DNA of 64,000 bases from NCBI RefSeq assembly GCF_014596475.1, contig NZ_MECJ01000029.1, positions 310,001-374,000 of the forward strand, written 5' to 3'. Every line of letters begins with the position of its first letter. The stretch's first letter is position 1. The notes under the pieces were generated by a model that saw only the letters and a program-made list of their open reading frames with translations, had not been told where the DNA came from and searched no databases. Below are positions 61,788 to 64,000 of the stretch, piece by piece. Origin of the DNA: Streptomyces sp. CBMA152. Lineage in GTDB: Bacteria; Actinomycetota; Actinomycetes; Streptomycetales; Streptomycetaceae. Both the position numbers and the translations under genes were made by a program.

Positions 61788-62456
61788 GTGGCAGAGGTAC
61801 TCGACATCACCGCGCTTCCGGTGCGGGGCGCGGTGGTGCGCCCGCTCCGGCGGCCGCGCACGCCCGGCGGCATGCCGGTGATCGCCCCCATGCCGGCGGC
61901 GCGTCCCACCCGTGTGCCCGCGCAGCCCTCGTCCCGCGAGGGCGCTGACGACGTCATGGCTGCGGGCACCACCGTCGACCACCTCACCGAGACGTACCGC
62001 GCGCACTACCGCTCGCTGCTCGGCCTCGCCGCCCTGCTGCTGGACGACACCGCCTCCTGCGAGGACGTCGTCCAGGAGGCGTTCATCCGCGTCCACTCGG
62101 CCCGCTCGCGCGTGCGCGACCCCGAGAAGACGCTCGCGTATCTGCGCCAGACCGTCGTCAACCTGTCCCGCTCCGCGCTGCGTCGCCGCATCCTCGGGCT
62201 GAAGCTGCTCTCCAAGCCGATGCCGGACATGGCGAGCGCGGAGGAGGGCGCGTACGACCAGCTGGAGCGCGACGCCCTGATCAAGGCCATGCGCGGCCTC
62301 CAGCGCCGCCAGCGCGAGGTCCTGGTGCTTCGCTACTTCGCGGACATGACCGAGTCGCAGGTCGCCGAGACGCTCGGGATATCCCTGGGCTCGGTGAAGG
62401 CGTACGGCTCGCGGGGGATCGCGGCGCTCCGGATAGCCATGGAGGCCCCGGCATGA
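61788..62456 (+). CDS. SigE-family ECF sigma factor
   Basis: The 222-aa sigma factor has region 2 LTETYRAHYRSLLGLAALLLDDTASCEDVVQEAFIRVHSA and region 4 GLQRRQREVLVLRYFADMTESQVAETLGISLGSVKAYGSRGIAAL. This matches the SigE-family (Streptomyces small ECF) group. A Pro/Arg-rich N-terminal extension of ~55 residues precedes region 2. GTG 61788 lacks a close SD, so a later start such as ATG 61872 or 61956 is possible. Its stop overlaps the membrane partner's ATG (ATGA). Confidence 0.9.
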   Translation: MAEVLDITALPVRGAVVRPLRRPRTPGGMPVIAPMPAARPTRVPAQPSSREGADDVMAAGTTVDHLTETYRAHYRSLLGLAALLLDDTASCEDVVQEAFIRVHSARSRVRDPEKTLAYLRQTVVNLSRSALRRRILGLKLLSKPMPDMASAEEGAYDQLERDALIKAMRGLQRRQREVLVLRYFADMTESQVAETLGISLGSVKAYGSRGIAALRIAMEAPA

Positions 62457-63796
62457 GCGCCCGGCGGAACTGGGGATTCGGGGAGGCGGGCCGTCGTCGC
62501 GAGGACGGTGTGCAGGGGTCCGACGGTGTCCGTGGGGACGATGGGCTGCGTGGGCCTGATGGTGTCCGTTGGGACGACGGCGTACGTGGGGATGTACGCG
62601 GTGACGACGGTGTCCGCGAGGACTACGGCGTACGTGGGGACGTGCGCCGGGAGCACGGGTATCGGTATCCCGGTTTCGACGGGGATCACGGGGAGAGTAC
62701 GTACGGGCCCGACCGCCCTCTGGACGACCGGACTGGAAACGGAATTGTGAACGACCCCTTCCCACCTGGCCTCACGCCGGACGAACTCGCGCTGCGGCGG
62801 CTGCTGCACGGCGCGGTCGACGGCATGGAGCCCGCCGACGGAGCCCTGGAGCAACTGCGCCGGGCCGTCCCGGCGCGCCAGGCCCGTAAACGGCAGGCCG
62901 TGGTCGGCGCGGTCGCCGCCGCGCTCCTGATCGGCACCGCGATCCCCGCGTTCCTGCACGTCGCCAACACCGCTTCCGCCTCCGACGAGGACCGGCCCGC
63001 CATCGCCGGACACGGCCAACAGGACCAGGGCGGCACCGGCGCCGCACCGGGTGTGGAGGGCGGTGGACGGGGGGCCGAGAAGCCCTCCGGCCGGATGACC
63101 CCCAGCGCGGTGCCCGGCTCGACCGTGAAGCCCTCGGCGAGCGGCACGACCCCGCCAGGCGCTTCCGCCGCCGGCGCGAGCGGCCCGGTCGGCGGGCCCG
63201 TCGTCCCCGGCTCACCGGTCTGCGACGCGACCGAACTCGGCGTGAAGTACGCGAAGGTCGGCAAGCCGGACGCCGACGGCAAGGTCTACGGCACGTTCCG
63301 CGTCGCCAACGTCTCGCACTCGCTCTGCCAGGTCAGCGGCGCGGGCAAGGTCAACTTCCAGGCGCTGGGCGCCGCCGACGCGTCCCGGATCAGCGTGGTC
63401 GACCACGCCTCGGGCGATCCGGCGGCCGGGCTGCCGGATCCTTCGCAGGAGGCGACGGGTCTGGTGCTCAAGCCTGCGGCTGCGTACGAGGTGAAGTTCG
63501 CCTGGGTGCCGTCGGAGACGTGCCCGAAGCCGCTGCCTTCGCCCGCGCCGTCCACGTCCCCGGCCACGAGTCCGAACGGCTCGACCGCCGGTGCCGGTGG
63601 TGGGACGCCGTCCGGTGCCCAGACGCAGTTGGGTGGCGATACCGGTACGCCGGTCGCCCCGCCGGACGGGAAGGTCGCGGTGACGCATGTCGCCGAGCCG
63701 GGTGCGCCGTCCGCCGAGGCGACGATCCCGAACGCGTGCGCCGGGACCATCTATCGCACCGGGGTGCTCGCCGCCCCCGTCCCGGCTGCCCCCTAG
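62453..63796 (+). CDS. Membrane partner of the sigma factor, with DGVRG repeats
   Basis: In this 447-aa protein, residues about 18-70 are a low-complexity array of DGVRGDD/DGVRWDD/DGVREDY units. A segment LALRRLLHGAVDGMEPADGALEQLRRAVPARQA resembles the N-terminal part of anti-sigma-like proteins. One membrane helix (about 158-177) and a Ser/Pro/Gly-rich linker lead to an extracytoplasmic beta domain (CDATELGVKYAKVGKPDADGKVYGTF ... LCQVSGAGKVNFQ) of DUF4232-like character. ATGA coupling to the sigma gene suggests it regulates that factor. Confidence 0.78.
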   Translation: MSARRNWGFGEAGRRREDGVQGSDGVRGDDGLRGPDGVRWDDGVRGDVRGDDGVREDYGVRGDVRREHGYRYPGFDGDHGESTYGPDRPLDDRTGNGIVNDPFPPGLTPDELALRRLLHGAVDGMEPADGALEQLRRAVPARQARKRQAVVGAVAAALLIGTAIPAFLHVANTASASDEDRPAIAGHGQQDQGGTGAAPGVEGGGRGAEKPSGRMTPSAVPGSTVKPSASGTTPPGASAAGASGPVGGPVVPGSPVCDATELGVKYAKVGKPDADGKVYGTFRVANVSHSLCQVSGAGKVNFQALGAADASRISVVDHASGDPAAGLPDPSQEATGLVLKPAAAYEVKFAWVPSETCPKPLPSPAPSTSPATSPNGSTAGAGGGTPSGAQTQLGGDTGTPVAPPDGKVAVTHVAEPGAPSAEATIPNACAGTIYRTGVLAAPVPAAP

Positions 63797-63813
63797 CGCC
63801 CTCGCGGGCCCGC

Positions 63814-63846
63814 AGACGGCTCCTCTCGGAGGGGGAGGAGCCGTCT
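63814..63846 (+). terminator. Terminator after the sigma-partner operon
   Basis: AGACGGCTCCTC (63814-63825) and GAGGAGCCGTCT (63835-63846) pair perfectly, followed by TTG, 18 nt after the stop. Confidence 0.88.
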
Positions 63847-63877
63847 TTGCGGATCCCTTCCAGGGGGTGCGGATTCC

Positions 63878-63922
63878 GGCTGCGGACCGTTCGTGGCTGG
63901 TCGCGCAGTTCCCCGCGCCCCT
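63878..63922. repeat. Intergenic repeat, half copy
   Basis: GGCTGCGGACCGTTCGTGGC, then GGTCGCGCAGTTCCCCGCGCCCCT, matches the half copy at 2867-2914. The last bases overlap the stop codon of the gene entering from the right. Confidence 0.75.
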
Positions 63923-64000
63923 AGCGGACCGGGGTGGAGGCCGTCTCCGGGCTGAGCCCCAGCGCCGCGTCCTCCGCCGCTTCCGCCTCCCTGCGGAGCA
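63921..64000 (-). CDS. C-terminal end of an unidentified gene
   Basis: An open frame enters from the right edge and ends in TAG at 63923-63921. The visible 25 residues LRREAEAAEDAALGLSPETA(STPVR) have the composition of a disordered, acidic C-terminus. Codon third positions are G/C, as in real genes here. The product cannot be named. Its stop codon borders the repeat at 63878-63922, so that repeat lies directly downstream of it. Confidence 0.5.
   Translation of the reverse strand, partial: LRREAEAAEDAALGLSPETASTPVR

Noticed and set aside
62501..62665. Frameshifted or artefactual N-terminus of the sigma-partner gene
   Set aside because: The repeat keeps frame, codon bias is normal and the start overlaps the sigma stop as ATGA, so it was kept as coding.

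Overview
The window is about 72% G+C. It uses GTG and TTG starts freely, and carries WhiB-like, XRE/DUF397, LuxR and ECF sigma regulators, a Streptomyces-type parS palindrome and an HspR (HAIR) operator. All of this points to the core chromosome of a Streptomyces. From memory the gene order (clpB, spermidine synthase, pyrE, fba, kynA/kynU, purA, ybaB-recR, ask-asd) follows the conserved Streptomyces backbone. That synteny is recalled, not computed.

Layout. 1-6239 is accessory. It has an animal-type haem peroxidase cut by the window edge, a phage-tail-chaperone-like gene with a probable -1 frameshift, a SigJ-like ECF sigma factor, and a DoxX / vanadium haloperoxidase / beta-propeller operon. 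6613-8867 is a regulatory cassette: a WhiB-like, a Zn-ribbon and a small HTH gene diverging from an XRE gene. 8870-10509 holds a LuxR-type regulator diverging from a secreted repeat peptide that is translationally coupled to a miniature Rieske-like protein whose two ligand histidines are arginines. 10634-25616 is housekeeping: PPOX, clpB, YbjN, GT-C, aminotransferase, DUF2617, spermidine synthase, epimerase, pyrE, fba, MFS and DUF3151.

25785-32621 carries a DUF3152 protease-like protein, the kynurenine route (kynA, kynU, formamidase-like hydrolase), a DesK-type two-component pair and a GNAT. 32618-36249 carries a P450, a diacylglycerol-kinase-like protein and purA. 36317-45266 has two paralogous membrane Ser/Thr kinases around an XRE-DUF397 pair, secreted or membrane proteins and an esterase. 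45763-53530 is an aminotransferase / fused ABC permease / ATPase / GntR / giant glycosyltransferase block. 54005-61520 holds a methyltransferase, a SLATT protein, ybaB, recR, DUF5063, ask and asd. The end carries a SigE-family sigma factor with its membrane partner.

A family of intergenic repeats is scattered through the window. It has terminal inverted repeats (CCCCACCCC...TTCCC) and a palindromic core containing GCGCAGTTCCCCGCGCCCCT. One copy supplies the stop codon of the kinase gene. A fragment of another lies between the MFS and DUF3151 genes, where the expected stop is missing. The strongest candidates for something undescribed are the LuxR / repeat-peptide / degenerate-Rieske locus and the orphan frameshifting tail-chaperone gene.
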